Below, piece by piece: positions 27,032-35,745 of a stretch of DNA of 64,000 nucleotides. Positions within the stretch are counted from its first letter, which is position 1. Every line of letters starts with the position of its first letter. Origin of the DNA: Hahella sp. HN01 (GTDB taxonomy: Bacteria > Pseudomonadota > Gammaproteobacteria > Pseudomonadales > Oleiphilaceae); assembly GCF_018986435.1 (NCBI RefSeq), contig NZ_JAHMIN010000019.1, forward strand, positions 7,281 through 71,280. The letters run 5' to 3'. Under the pieces are notes generated by a model. That model searched no databases. It saw only the letters and a list, made by a program, of their open reading frames with translations, and was not told the origin of the DNA. The position numbers and the translations under genes are program-made.

Positions 27032-28357
27032 TTAATTGCTCTTGCTGACCTTGAACCAGTTGATGTTCCAGCCCCCGGACAGCGCCTTGATACCGAATTG
27101 CAATTGTCCGGCGGGCAGGTTCACTTTGTGCTGCACCGTACGCCAGTTCTGCCAGGCTCCGGTGGCGGGAATCGACACGCTGCCATACACCGGACTGCCT
27201 CCGGCTTTCTCCAGTTGCAGTCTGCCGCCGCCATTCAAGCTGGCTACCCGGTATTCCACAGTGTAAGTCCCCGCCTGGGGAATATTCACCGCCGCGTAGG
27301 ACATCCAGTCATTGGCGTCGATATAGCCGACATTCTGGCCGCCGCCCGCATCGGTGGTGGGTTCCACCTGCACGCCGCTCATATAGGAGTAGTTCTCCGC
27401 CTGAACGGTGATGCCGCCAGGGGTCGGGGGGTTACCGCCGTCGACTGTCTCCCAGATGGTTTTCATCAAAGAGGTATCGTCACGGGTATCCTGGGAAATT
27501 TCCCAGAACATGACGCCGCCCGCTTCTGACAGCGCCAGCTCAGTCTTCGCCCGGATAGTCGGCTGTCCGTTATAGTCGAGGCCGCCAGCGTCATCCCGTT
27601 GCGCCGCGCCGGCGCCGTAGCGGGCGATCACGTCTTTATAGGCCACCCAGTCTTTATGGGAATAAAACGGCACGCCCAGCACCGCTTTGTGCTGAGGCAG
27701 GCCTTCGTTGAATTTCCAGTGAGTCAGCGCGTTCTGCGCGTGTTGATAGGTGGAATGCGGATACCCCAGGTCGTACACCATCAGGTTGAGGAAATCCACG
27801 CTGTTGATGACGTCTGCGTCTACGCTGCCGGGAAAGTCCGACGCAGTGACCGCCGCAGTTAGAATCTTGTTGCGGCTGTGCAGCGCTGCGCCCAGCTCCC
27901 GCATCAGAATTTTGAAGTTATTGGCTTCGGCGCCAGCTTCCGGGTATTCCCAGTCCAGATCCACGCCATCCAGGCCGTAGGCATCCACCATGTTCATCAG
28001 ATTACGGATAAAGTTGGCGCGACTGCCGCTGTTGCCGGAAAGCGCGGCGAAAGCGGAATCATCGCCGTTATTCCATCCGCCCACGGCGATCTGCACTTTC
28101 ACCCCGGCGCCATGGGCGCGCTGCACCAGCGTGCGCAAGCGCTGCTCCCCGCCTTCCAGAGGCTGCAAGCCGCCATTGGCGGTGGGTATGGCGAAGGAAT
28201 AGTTGATGTGGGTGACTTTATCGTAGGGGATGCTGTTTACGTCCCCCTGCCAGGTTGGAAAGTATCCCACAACTTTGAATTCAGCCATCGCCGGCGCGGC
28301 GATCATGGCGGTGGTCAGCGCGACTGCCGATACAATGTGTTTGAGCTTGATAGCCAT
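27032..28357 (-). CDS. Secreted GH18 chitinase with C-terminal CBM6-like domain (441 aa)
   Basis: The start at 28357 (MAIKLKHIVS...) yields a clean signal peptide (cleavage after APAMA, ~25). The GH18 barrel covers ~27-310: VAVGGWNNG-type strand 3 and the catalytic DGVDLDWEYPE (Glu137), with YDLGYP and MFWEISQD later. After a Gly-Pro linker (GGNPPTPGG) comes a CBM6-type jelly roll (~320-441; VQAENYSYMSGV, GYIDANDWMSYAAVNI, INWFKVSK). It should hydrolyse chitin or chitooligosaccharide outside the cell by substrate-assisted catalysis. A LacI-type palindrome lies 132 bases upstream. The length and domain set are normal for a short marine chitinase. Confidence 0.92.
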   Translation of the reverse strand: MAIKLKHIVSAVALTTAMIAAPAMAEFKVVGYFPTWQGDVNSIPYDKVTHINYSFAIPTANGGLQPLEGGEQRLRTLVQRAHGAGVKVQIAVGGWNNGDDSAFAALSGNSGSRANFIRNLMNMVDAYGLDGVDLDWEYPEAGAEANNFKILMRELGAALHSRNKILTAAVTASDFPGSVDADVINSVDFLNLMVYDLGYPHSTYQHAQNALTHWKFNEGLPQHKAVLGVPFYSHKDWVAYKDVIARYGAGAAQRDDAGGLDYNGQPTIRAKTELALSEAGGVMFWEISQDTRDDTSLMKTIWETVDGGNPPTPGGITVQAENYSYMSGVQVEPTTDAGGGQNVGYIDANDWMSYAAVNIPQAGTYTVEYRVASLNGGGRLQLEKAGGSPVYGSVSIPATGAWQNWRTVQHKVNLPAGQLQFGIKALSGGWNINWFKVSKSN

Positions 28358-28488
28358 AATTATCACCTGTCCTTTTAAGGTCATGTTTGTCGTGCTGGTC
28401 GGATGGAAGGCGCTTGCGGCGTATTTTTCGGTTTTAGTATTAGCTTTTGATTTCTGCTGATCGCCCGAGTTTATTGAGAGAGCGACAA

Positions 28489-28502
28489 TGCAAGCGCTTT
28501 CA
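28489..28502. promoter_or_regulatory. LacI-type operator candidate upstream of the chitinase
   Basis: TGCAAGCGCTTTCA, a near-perfect LacI-family palindrome with central CG, 132 bases before the chitinase start; compare the sites at 18402 and 18518. The rest of 28358-28848 holds no gene, only the two divergent promoter regions. Confidence 0.55.
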
Positions 28503-28848
28503 TAACATACTCAATCATTACGGATAAGGTAATCACTCAAAAAGCCTATAACCGGCATAAGTCAGGCTCGTTTCACCGGTATTTGCAGATCCCCTTCTGA
28601 CAAATAAAAGACGCTTAAAGCATCAAAAGATCCAGCGGGAAAAATGCGTAATTCTTTCAACAGTTTTTGCAAGGCTTACGCTCGGACCTTTTGTAACCGG
28701 TTCTTTTTACTGACAAAAAAAATACCCTGTGCGGCCCTCACCCCTTTGAATTCAAGGTTTGTAAGAGGTTGGCCCAGCGATTGCTCAAGCCTTATTGACA
28801 GTATGAGTAGTAAACCTTCAAACAGGATATTGATTAGAGGAAATGACC

Positions 28849-29343
28849 ATGAGCGACGTAATTACAGGTATGTTTAAAGTTCCCACTAACGCCAGCGCGG
28901 CGATTCATATGTTGGAATACAAAGGGATCAAGTCAGATGACATCTCACTGGTGACCAACAGCAACTTCACCAAAGACAGCTTCGCCCTGACCGAGCACAG
29001 CAAACTGCCCGAAGGCGTGGCGGTTGGCGCAACCACCGGCGGCGTACTGGCGGCGGTGGCAGGCGGCCTGACCGCAGTGGGCGCAGTCGCTACAGCGGGC
29101 GCAGGCCTGTTGGCGGCGGGCCCCTTCGTCGCTGCTCTGGCGGCGGGCGGAGCCGGCGGCGCTGTGGGCGGCCTGATCGGCGGAGCCATCGGCCTGGCGA
29201 TCCCTGAGCACGAGATCAAATACTACGAAGACGCCATCAAAAAAGGCGCTGTCCTGGTCGGCGTCCGCTACACCAGCGACACCAAGGACATGATCAAAGA
29301 CGTGTTCAAACAATTTGATGCGGACAAAATAGCCACCGCATAA
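28849..29343 (+). CDS. Stress-type glycine-zipper protein (164 aa)
   Basis: The second ATG (28849) is best spaced from AGAGGA. The N-terminal ~45 residues (VITGMFKVPTNASAAIHMLEYKGIKSDDISLVT) resemble the YflT/general-stress-17M-like domain that takes an alpha/beta fold. Residues ~60-120 are an Ala/Gly run (VAVGATTGGVLAAVAGGL...GGAGGAVGGLIGGAIGLAIP), a glycine zipper expected to insert in or pack on membranes. The C-terminal ~40 residues are a second alpha/beta segment (VLVGVRYTSDTKDMIKDVFKQF). Such proteins are usually induced by stress or stationary phase; the molecular role is unknown. A clear terminator follows. Confidence 0.75.
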   Translation: MSDVITGMFKVPTNASAAIHMLEYKGIKSDDISLVTNSNFTKDSFALTEHSKLPEGVAVGATTGGVLAAVAGGLTAVGAVATAGAGLLAAGPFVAALAAGGAGGAVGGLIGGAIGLAIPEHEIKYYEDAIKKGAVLVGVRYTSDTKDMIKDVFKQFDADKIATA

Positions 29344-29350
29344 GCGCACG

Positions 29351-29397
29351 GCACACAGGCTTTTGGGAATTTCTTGAAGTCTGTGTGCGCTTTTTTT
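29351..29397 (+). terminator. Rho-independent terminator after the glycine-zipper gene
   Basis: GCACACAG / CTGTGTGC stem (extendable to GCGC) with a long loop and seven T residues. Confidence 0.75.
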
Positions 29398-29447
29398 CTT
29401 GAGCGAACTTTCTGGATAACGCCTGATTTCTTTGCAACATTAAATTG

Positions 29448-29678
29448 TCACTCTGGAGCATAGCAAACAGGCTCTGACTTGAATCCATCCCAAAACACCC
29501 ATAATCGTCCACATTTGAAGCATTTCAGGATGCTTTTCATCTCTTGGTATAAGGTTTCGGAATCGATCATTCCCGCGTAACCATCATAGGTTTCATCGGA
29601 AATCGCCAACCATTCAATTGGGTTTGGTATGTCACCGTATCCCAGTTTTTCACCACACTTACAGTTAATTGAAGGCAT
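29448..29678 (-). CDS. Small zinc-binding protein (76 aa)
   Basis: Two pairs of cysteines, CKCG (residues ~6-9) and CFKCGRLWVFW (~53-63), make a likely treble-clef or rubredoxin-like zinc site around a helical, acidic middle (ISDETYDGYAGMIDSETLYQEMKS). Short stand-alone proteins of this kind are often encoded beside polymorphic toxins or occur as orphans; no toxin is adjacent here. The composition is more AT-rich than that of the flanking genes. It has a separate promoter region at 29679-29815. No function is assigned. Confidence 0.6.
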   Translation of the reverse strand: MPSINCKCGEKLGYGDIPNPIEWLAISDETYDGYAGMIDSETLYQEMKSILKCFKCGRLWVFWDGFKSEPVCYAPE

Positions 29679-29815
29679 TTAACCTACCTATAACCACCAC
29701 TGGACTATTTCTCCGCTCTCTGGTCCATACATTAACTAATCGCTTGTTTTGTAACAAAGTACTTTCCCCGTTCTACGCATTACTTGGGGACAAGCGGCCG
29801 TCATCATCACGTATT

Positions 29816-29847
29816 AAAAAAGCCTGGCCCATTGCTGCGACCAGGCT
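29816..29847 (-). terminator. Rho-independent terminator of the catalase gene
   Basis: On the minus strand AGCCTGG ... CCAGGCT is followed by TTTTTA, 22 bases after the catalase stop codon. Confidence 0.8.
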
Positions 29848-29868
29848 AAACGCCTTCTCCCCGTATGT

Positions 29869-31968
29869 TTATCCGTCGTTCCTGTCCCAATAACGCAGGG
29901 CTCTGGCGCTGGTCAGGAAGTTTTCTATATCCGCTTTTTTTGACAGGCTGAACATGGCCCGGTCGCATTCGCGTCCGTTTAGCAATTGTTCCACGGTCTC
30001 TTGCAGATTGCTGGAGTACGCTATGTATTTGCTGTGCCGGTATGCATCTTCGATGAAATGTCTGGCTGCTGGCGTCGTGGTGAACAAACTCCGTTGCTCG
30101 TCGCTGACAATCACTACGACGACGTCGTACAAAGCTGAGGGACCGCCTTCGTAGGTTTCGTCGCCGGTGATGACTTCGCCATCGCTTAATGTCGTCCCCT
30201 GAATGGCGGGAGTGATCAAGTCATAATCCGCGCCCTCTTTTTTAAGCAGACGCTTTAAGTTTTTCAGCAGCTTGTTATCGGCGCCGTTGGACAGAAAAAC
30301 GCCAAACGTGCGCCCAGCCAGCGTCGGCTGTGAGCTTTTATTGATGCTCAACGCATCTGAAACAGGTAAGTCCATAATGGGTTTCCTGGCCGCCGGGGCC
30401 GGTTTAGGCATAGTACTGATCCCTAATTTGCTGGCGACGTTTTTCGCCAGTCCCCGGTCAATATTAAGCAAGTGTGAGACCATTCTTTCCCGAATGTCGC
30501 TACGCTCCACCTTGCTTAATTCAAACACCAGGGCGTCAGCGATATGGGCCTGCTCCACGTCGGTTTGACTGCGGTAAAACTGGTTGGCCTGGCTGTAATG
30601 GTCACTGAAAGTTTCGCTGCGCTGTCGGACTTTCTCCCCCTTCATCGGTTCCGGATAGCTGACGTAGCCGGTTTCGCTATCCTCGCGCGGCCCGCCCTGC
30701 TCGCCTCCCCAGCTATTCGGCTCGTAGTTGGCGCGTCCCGCGCGGTTGTGCATGGCCATATGTCCATCCTGCATGAAGTTGTGCACCGGACACTTGGGCG
30801 CATTGATGGGGATATGGGTGAAGTTGGGCCCGCCCAGACGTTTAAGTTGGGTGTCCAGATAAGAAAAGTTGCGCCCCTGCAGTAGCGGATCGTTGCTTTG
30901 ATCAATGCCGGGGACCAAATTCTGGGTGCAGAAGGCGACCTGTTCCGTTTCCGCAAAGAAGTTGTCGACCGCCTTATTGAGCACCATTCTGCCGACAATT
31001 TTCACCGGAACCTGTTCTTCGGGGATCAGTTTGGTGGCGTCCAGCACGTCAAACTCGAACTGTTCGGCGAACGCCTCATCAAACAGCTGAACACCCAGTT
31101 CCCAGGTCGGATAGTCGCCTGACTGAATCGCATTCCACATATCGCGCCGATGGTAATCCGGATCGGCGCCGTTAATGCGCAGCGCTTCGTCCCAGGTCAC
31201 GGACTGCATTCCCTGCGCCGGCTTCCAGTGAAACTTAACGAAGGTGGATTTGCCTGCGGCGTTGATAAACCGGAAGGTGTGCACGCCAAAGCCTTCCATA
31301 AAGCGCAGGGATCGGGGAATGGTGCGGTCGGACATGATCCACATCACCATGTGCATACTTTCCGGGGTCAGCGAAATAAAGTCCCAGAAATTGTCATGCG
31401 CTGTTTGCGCCTGCGGAAAGCCCCGGTCCGGCTCCGCTTTCGCCGCGTGAATCAGATCGGGGAATTTCATCGCGTCCTGAATGAAAAATACGGGAATATT
31501 GTTCCCCACCAAATCCCAGTTGCCTTCCAGGGTATAAAACTTCACGGCGAAGCCGCGCACATCGCGGGCCAGATCGGCGGAGCCTTTGTTGCCCGCCACC
31601 GTGGAGAAACGCGCGAACACCGGCGTCTTGAGCCCTTTGCGTTTGAACAGACTGGCGCAGGTCACGCCATCCAGGGTATCCAGCGTTTCAAAGTAACCGT
31701 GAGCGCCGAACCCCCGCGCATGGACTACCCGCTCAGGAATGCGTTCATGATCGAAATGAAACAGCTTTTCCCGCAGTTGCCGGTCTTCCAGCAAGCCCGG
31801 TCCGCGCGCGCCGCCGCGCAGAGAGTTTTGGTTGTCGGCAATCGGCGTCCCTTGCGGTGACCTGAGCACAGGCGCGCTTCGGGACTCTTGATGTATTTCT
31901 CCGCCCTTCCCTACATTTTCTTTGTAATTTTTACCTGGTTTAACGGATGTGGATTTTTTTGTCGCCAT
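29869..31968 (-). CDS. katE: Large-subunit monofunctional catalase, HPII type (699 aa)
   Basis: The ATG at 31968 is better spaced from AGGA than the one six bases earlier. A Lys-rich N-terminal arm (~1-70) precedes the catalase core: distal His in [26 protein letters not shown], Asn in [17 protein letters not shown], and the proximal haem ligand region [12 protein letters not shown] (Tyr). A linker (~540-590) leads to the flavodoxin-like GATase1 C-terminal domain (~595-699; [19 protein letters not shown]). This is the E. coli KatE architecture: cytoplasmic, H2O2 to water and oxygen, usually stationary-phase induced. A solid terminator follows and there is no linked regulator. Confidence 0.93.
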   Translation of the reverse strand: MATKKSTSVKPGKNYKENVGKGGEIHQESRSAPVLRSPQGTPIADNQNSLRGGARGPGLLEDRQLREKLFHFDHERIPERVVHARGFGAHGYFETLDTLDGVTCASLFKRKGLKTPVFARFSTVAGNKGSADLARDVRGFAVKFYTLEGNWDLVGNNIPVFFIQDAMKFPDLIHAAKAEPDRGFPQAQTAHDNFWDFISLTPESMHMVMWIMSDRTIPRSLRFMEGFGVHTFRFINAAGKSTFVKFHWKPAQGMQSVTWDEALRINGADPDYHRRDMWNAIQSGDYPTWELGVQLFDEAFAEQFEFDVLDATKLIPEEQVPVKIVGRMVLNKAVDNFFAETEQVAFCTQNLVPGIDQSNDPLLQGRNFSYLDTQLKRLGGPNFTHIPINAPKCPVHNFMQDGHMAMHNRAGRANYEPNSWGGEQGGPREDSETGYVSYPEPMKGEKVRQRSETFSDHYSQANQFYRSQTDVEQAHIADALVFELSKVERSDIRERMVSHLLNIDRGLAKNVASKLGISTMPKPAPAARKPIMDLPVSDALSINKSSQPTLAGRTFGVFLSNGADNKLLKNLKRLLKKEGADYDLITPAIQGTTLSDGEVITGDETYEGGPSALYDVVVVIVSDEQRSLFTTTPAARHFIEDAYRHSKYIAYSSNLQETVEQLLNGRECDRAMFSLSKKADIENFLTSARALRYWDRNDG

Positions 31969-32156
31969 GATCATTTTCCTGAAGTCTGTCCCTAAGTACG
32001 AGAATCGTAATCAGTACGGGGGTTGCAAGAACTTGGCGGTAACCTGATGGAATGGTTAAACAAAACCGCCCTTAACTCACCATGAACAGGGGCAAGAACC
32101 GCACCAGGTCAGACAATGCCTGGGCGGCGCAGAGAAATTGGCGCGGGAAATCTGAT

Positions 32157-32183
32157 AAAAAAGCGCCGCTAACACAGCGGCGC
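32157..32183 (-). terminator. Rho-independent terminator after the SGC-motif gene
   Basis: GCGCCGCT / AGCGGCGC stem with a five-base loop, followed on the minus strand by six T residues. Confidence 0.85.
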
Positions 32184-32211
32184 AAAAAGTGAGGTTCAAT
32201 TCAACGCGGGA

Positions 32212-32817
32212 TCAGACCGGCAGCCCGGCGCTGGCCACCCAGCCAGGGATGGTGGTGTGATCGATGAGTCGTTTCACCTCGCGGTTCTTGGTGGCGAAGG
32301 CGAATACGTCGATGGTGTCGCGGCTGACGCAGGCCAGCACCGCGCCGGTCTGGTAACTCATCAGTTCGTCCTGCGTCAACTTGCCCAGGCTGTCCCATTT
32401 ATAAAGCAGCTTACCGCCTCGGGCCTTGAAGTATTCGGTGGGGTCGGCAAGCCTGCCGCCGCCCCGATAGGCGTGCACCGCGTGCAGGTATCCCAGCGGT
32501 CCCCGGAACAGATAGAACACGCAGCCGGAGAAGCTGTCGGAATAGATATAGCCGGGCGCCTCCAGGTCGGCGAAGGTCGCCTGGCGGTCGCGATATTTGA
32601 TGTTCACCGCATCCGCCCCTTCCGGTCCCGGCACAGACTTCAGAAGCACCTCATTGTCGCCAAACTCCACTTTCGCGTGGGTGAAGTTGTCCATCATGCC
32701 GTCCCGTTGCGGGGCCTGAATGATTTGCTTGGACACCAGTTTTTCGTTGGCTGCGTTGTACCAGACCAGCCCGCCGTTGCGGATCACCTGGCCCACTCGT
32801 TCTGCATTAACAGTCAT
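32212..32817 (-). CDS. Orphan protein with FSGC...H motif, possibly glutamine-deamidase-like (201 aa)
   Basis: A single-domain soluble protein without signal peptide, predicted mixed alpha/beta. I recognise no family by name. The strand-turn SFSGCVFYLFRG (Cys99) is followed by LHAVHAYRGGG (His112, His115). A small-G-C motif with a His 12-16 residues later and a beta-sandwich context is what the CNF1/BLF1/CheD-type deamidases show (LSGC and His). The resemblance is short and could be chance. The gene has its own terminator and is divergent from phnR, with a 315-base intergenic interval (32818-33132) that otherwise holds only promoters and the phnR operator. Confidence 0.5.
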   Translation of the reverse strand: MTVNAERVGQVIRNGGLVWYNAANEKLVSKQIIQAPQRDGMMDNFTHAKVEFGDNEVLLKSVPGPEGADAVNIKYRDRQATFADLEAPGYIYSDSFSGCVFYLFRGPLGYLHAVHAYRGGGRLADPTEYFKARGGKLLYKWDSLGKLTQDELMSYQTGAVLACVSRDTIDVFAFATKNREVKRLIDHTTIPGWVASAGLPV

Positions 32818-33104
32818 GCGTTATTTCCTTGAAAATTAAAACGTTCCACTTGGAGTTACCGCGTCTTGGGAACGACGCTGAGACTTCCGACAGGCGTCAG
32901 CGCCGCTAGTTCCCTTACCGCCTTCTGATCGTTCTTTTCCGGTTGCGACGATAGCCCGTGGTTTCTGCTAAGCTTCGCAAACAAAGTCAAAAAGCGACGG
33001 AAACGCTGAATTCGGAAAAGAGCGACGTCGACTCACCGGTTAGCGGCGTTGACCTTCGGCGGACCGTCATAGAATCGTCATATAGCTTCAATAGCCTTGT
33101 CGTA

Positions 33105-33124
33105 TTTTTGGAATAGACCAGAAG
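33105..33124. promoter_or_regulatory. PhnR-type operator, imperfect, overlapping the phnR leader
   Basis: TTTTTGGAATAGACCAGAAG: its right half ATAGACCAGAAG is identical to the perfect palindrome before phnS (33973-33992). It ends eight bases before the phnR start codon and covers the ribosome-binding region, so PhnR probably represses its own synthesis. Confidence 0.7.
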
Positions 33125-33132
33125 AATCTTTG

Positions 33133-33849
33133 ATGGAAAAGCAGATCGACAACCATTACCGCTACCTGCAACAGCACTTCAGCTATCTGATCCGCCAGCA
33201 AGCGCTCCTGCCCGGAGAGAAGCTGCCCTCTGAACGGGATATCGGGGAACGCTTCAATCTCACTCGCATGACCGTACGCCAGGGATTGCAGACACTGGAG
33301 GCCGAGGGATTGATCTATCGCCAGAATCGCCGCGGCTGGTTCGTCTCGCCGCCGGCGGTGGTGTACAACCCGGCGCGGCGGCAGAGTTTTATTGAGTACG
33401 TGTCCAGTCAGGGCTTTGAGCCCAGCACCGACCTGATCGGCGTCACCGTCAATCCTGCGGATGCGCGCATGGCGGAGCTGATGAAAGTCGACAAAGGCGC
33501 GCGCCTGTTGTTCTTGCAACGCCGCCGCTCCATTGACGGGCGTCCCGTGTTGATCGAGCATATCTATATCAACACGGCGCTGCTGCCCGGCATCGAAAAA
33601 GAAGACATGTCACAGTCTCTAACCCACCTGCTGCGCAGCAAGTATGGGCAGGCCTATCACAGCATGAACCTGACGTTTAAATCCACCGCCCTGCAGGAAG
33701 ACGCCGCCCGTGAACTGGGCGCCGCGGCGGGTCTGCCCGGCCTCCATATCGAGCGCACCAATTACGACGCCTCCGGCCGGGTATTGGAGTTGGACTACGA
33801 ATACTGGCGTCACGACGCTGTGACGATCCAAATTGACGTAATCGACTAA
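33133..33849 (+). CDS. phnR: GntR/HutC-family (UTRA) regulator of AEP utilisation, PhnR type
   Basis: The ATG at 33133 follows AGAAG. An N-terminal winged helix of the GntR family (~residues 8-75; LPSERDIGERFNLTRMTVRQGLQTLEAEGLIYRQNRRGWFV) is followed by a UTRA effector domain (~90-238; RRRSIDGRPVLIEHIYIN, FKSTALQEDAARELG). Length and sequence fit the PhnR group that accompanies 2-aminoethylphosphonate genes. Two matching palindromes (33105 and 33973) support autorepression and control of the phnS-led operon. The effector is expected to be AEP or phosphonoacetaldehyde. Confidence 0.88.
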   Translation: MEKQIDNHYRYLQQHFSYLIRQQALLPGEKLPSERDIGERFNLTRMTVRQGLQTLEAEGLIYRQNRRGWFVSPPAVVYNPARRQSFIEYVSSQGFEPSTDLIGVTVNPADARMAELMKVDKGARLLFLQRRRSIDGRPVLIEHIYINTALLPGIEKEDMSQSLTHLLRSKYGQAYHSMNLTFKSTALQEDAARELGAAAGLPGLHIERTNYDASGRVLELDYEYWRHDAVTIQIDVID

Positions 33850-33972
33850 AAATTCTGAAAAGCCAGCCGCCTCGCTATGGCGGCCAATCCCTGCTCTGGC
33901 GCATCCATACGCCGGTTAATCACAAAGTTCTTCAAAACGTCACCTTTCTGCAACATTCAGTCGCTACCGTTA

Positions 33973-33992
33973 CTTCTGGTATAGACCAGAAG
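33973..33992. promoter_or_regulatory. PhnR operator before phnS
   Basis: CTTCTGGTATAGACCAGAAG: eight-base perfect arms (CTTCTGGT / ACCAGAAG) around TATAG-like centre bases, 31 bases upstream of the phnS start. TGGTNTAGACCA-type sites are known for PhnR/PhnF-like GntR regulators. Confidence 0.85.
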
Positions 33993-34023
33993 CAACCTCC
34001 AACCCTCACCAAGGAGACTGAAA

Positions 34024-35052
34024 ATGACGTTGAAGTATCTGTTGAAGCGTGTGAGCGTCCTGGCCGGCGCAGCTCTGTGTTCCCTGGCGGCCCAGGCGGC
34101 GACCACTGAATTGACCGTATATACCGCAATCGAAGCGGAAGACCTAAAGAAATACGCGGCGCGCTTCAATGAAGAGCATCCTGACATCAAAATCAACTGG
34201 GTGAGGGATTCCACCGGCATCATCACCGCCAAACTGCTGGCGGAGAAAGAAAACCCGCAGGCGGACGTAGTCTGGGGCCTGGCCGCCACCAGCCTGATGC
34301 TGCTCAACGACGAAGGCATGCTGCAGTCCTACAAGCCCAAAGGCTATGACGCCCTCTCGCCAAAATTCCGCGATAACAATGCGGCGCCGGTATGGACCGG
34401 CATGGACGCCTGGATGGCGGCGGTGTGTTTCAACACCGTGGAAGCGGAGAAACTCAATCTGCCCAAGCCTACATCCTGGAAAGACCTGACCAAGCCGGAA
34501 TATCAGGGCCATATCATCATGCCTAACCCCAACTCCTCCGGCACCGGCTTCCTGGACGTGAGCAGCTGGTTGCAGATGTTCGGCGAAGAAAGAGGCTGGC
34601 AGTATATGAGCGACCTGCACCAGAACATCAGCCGCTACACCCACTCCGGTTCCAAACCCTGCAAAATGGCCGCCGCCGGCGAAACGCCCATCGGCATCTC
34701 CTTCGCCTTCCGCGCTGCAAAGTCCAAGAAAGACGGCGCGCCGCTGGACATCATCTTCCCACAGGAAGGCCTGGGCTGGGACATGGAAGCCACCGCCATC
34801 GTGAAAGGCTCCAAGAAAATGGACGCCGCCCAAACCCTGGTGGACTGGACCGTCTCCCGCAAAGCCAATGAGACCTACAACGAAGGCTACGCTGTCGTCG
34901 CCATGCCCGGTGTCGCCAAGCCAGTGCAGTACTTCCCGGAAAACGCCGAAGCCCTGATGATCGACAACAACTTCACCTGGGCCGCCGCCAACCGCGAACG
35001 CATCCTGGCCGAATGGCAGAAACGCTTCGACGGCAAAAGCGAAGCCAAGTAG
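34024..35052 (+). CDS. phnS: 2-aminoethylphosphonate ABC transporter, periplasmic binding protein
   Basis: An AAGGAG site precedes ATG 34024. A signal peptide (~1-26, cut in AAQA/ATTEL) is followed by an iron/AEP-type class II binding protein: LTVYTAIEAEDLKKYAARFNEEHPDI, RDSTGIITAKLLAEKENPQADVVWG, FNTVEAEKLNLPKPTSWKDLTKPEYQGHI and PNSSGTGFLDV. This matches the second type of AEP transporter (PhnS2/T2/U2). It is first in the operon after the perfect PhnR operator and is separated from phnT by a 690-base repeat block, which may let it be made in excess of the membrane parts. Confidence 0.9.
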   Translation: MTLKYLLKRVSVLAGAALCSLAAQAATTELTVYTAIEAEDLKKYAARFNEEHPDIKINWVRDSTGIITAKLLAEKENPQADVVWGLAATSLMLLNDEGMLQSYKPKGYDALSPKFRDNNAAPVWTGMDAWMAAVCFNTVEAEKLNLPKPTSWKDLTKPEYQGHIIMPNPNSSGTGFLDVSSWLQMFGEERGWQYMSDLHQNISRYTHSGSKPCKMAAAGETPIGISFAFRAAKSKKDGAPLDIIFPQEGLGWDMEATAIVKGSKKMDAAQTLVDWTVSRKANETYNEGYAVVAMPGVAKPVQYFPENAEALMIDNNFTWAAANRERILAEWQKRFDGKSEAK

Positions 35053-35071
35053 TCAGCGCTAACAGCTAACA

Positions 35072-35700
35072 GGACACCCACTTTAAGCACCAATACCGTT
35101 CGTCCTGAGCCTGTCGAAGGACCGCCGACAAACCCGGCGTAAAGTGGGTGTCCGTTTAATGATTTTGATGATGACTGCAGTTAGCAGGACACCCATAAGA
35201 GCGCTTCGACAAGCTCAGCGCGAACGGGCGAGTTTGGGATTGAGTTTTAGGGATAAACAGTTGTTTCGAAGGTGTGTTCTTAACCGGACATCCACTTTAA
35301 AAGCTCACCTCGTTCGCGCTGAATTTAGGATTAAAAACGGGTGTTTATTTAACACCACCGTTCGTCCTGAGCCTGTCGAAGGGCGGCCGACAACCCCAGC
35401 GTAAAGTGGGTGTCCGTTTAATGATTTTGATGATGACTGCAGTTAGCAGGACACCCATAAGAGCGCTTTGACAAGCTCAGCGCGAACGGGTGGGTTTGGG
35501 ATTAAAAGTGGGTGTCCATTTAACACCGCCGCTCGTCCTGAACCTGTCGAAGGACGGCCGACAAACCCGGCGTAAAGTGGGTGTCCGTTTAATGACTTTG
35601 ATGATGACTGCAGTTAGCAGGACACCCATAAGAGCGCTTCGACAAGCTCAGCGCGAACGGGTGGGTTTGGGATTAAAAGTGGGTGTCCATTTAGTTTCAG
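35072..35700. repeat. Three tandem composite repeat units carrying GGACACCCA pairs
   Basis: Each unit of ~135-170 bp starts with TTCGTCCTGAGCCTGTCGAAGG (or a variant; at ~35099, 35361 and 35532) and ends with CGCTTCGACAAGCTCAGCGC plus GAACGGG. These ends are imperfect inverted repeats of ~24 bp. Inside lie TGGGTGTCC (35145, 35407, 35578) and GGACACCCA (35187, 35449, 35620), inverted to each other, around the conserved GATGATGACTGCAGTTAGCA. Extra TGGGTGTCC copies follow at 35509 and 35680, and one GGACACCCA precedes at 35072. Units 2 and 3 are a clean 171-bp tandem. A degenerate fourth unit lies at ~47960-48110. No gene is present. Confidence 0.9.
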
Positions 35701-35745
35701 CGGACGCCGGTTAAATTTTGATAGACAGAACAAGAGTAATTAAAG

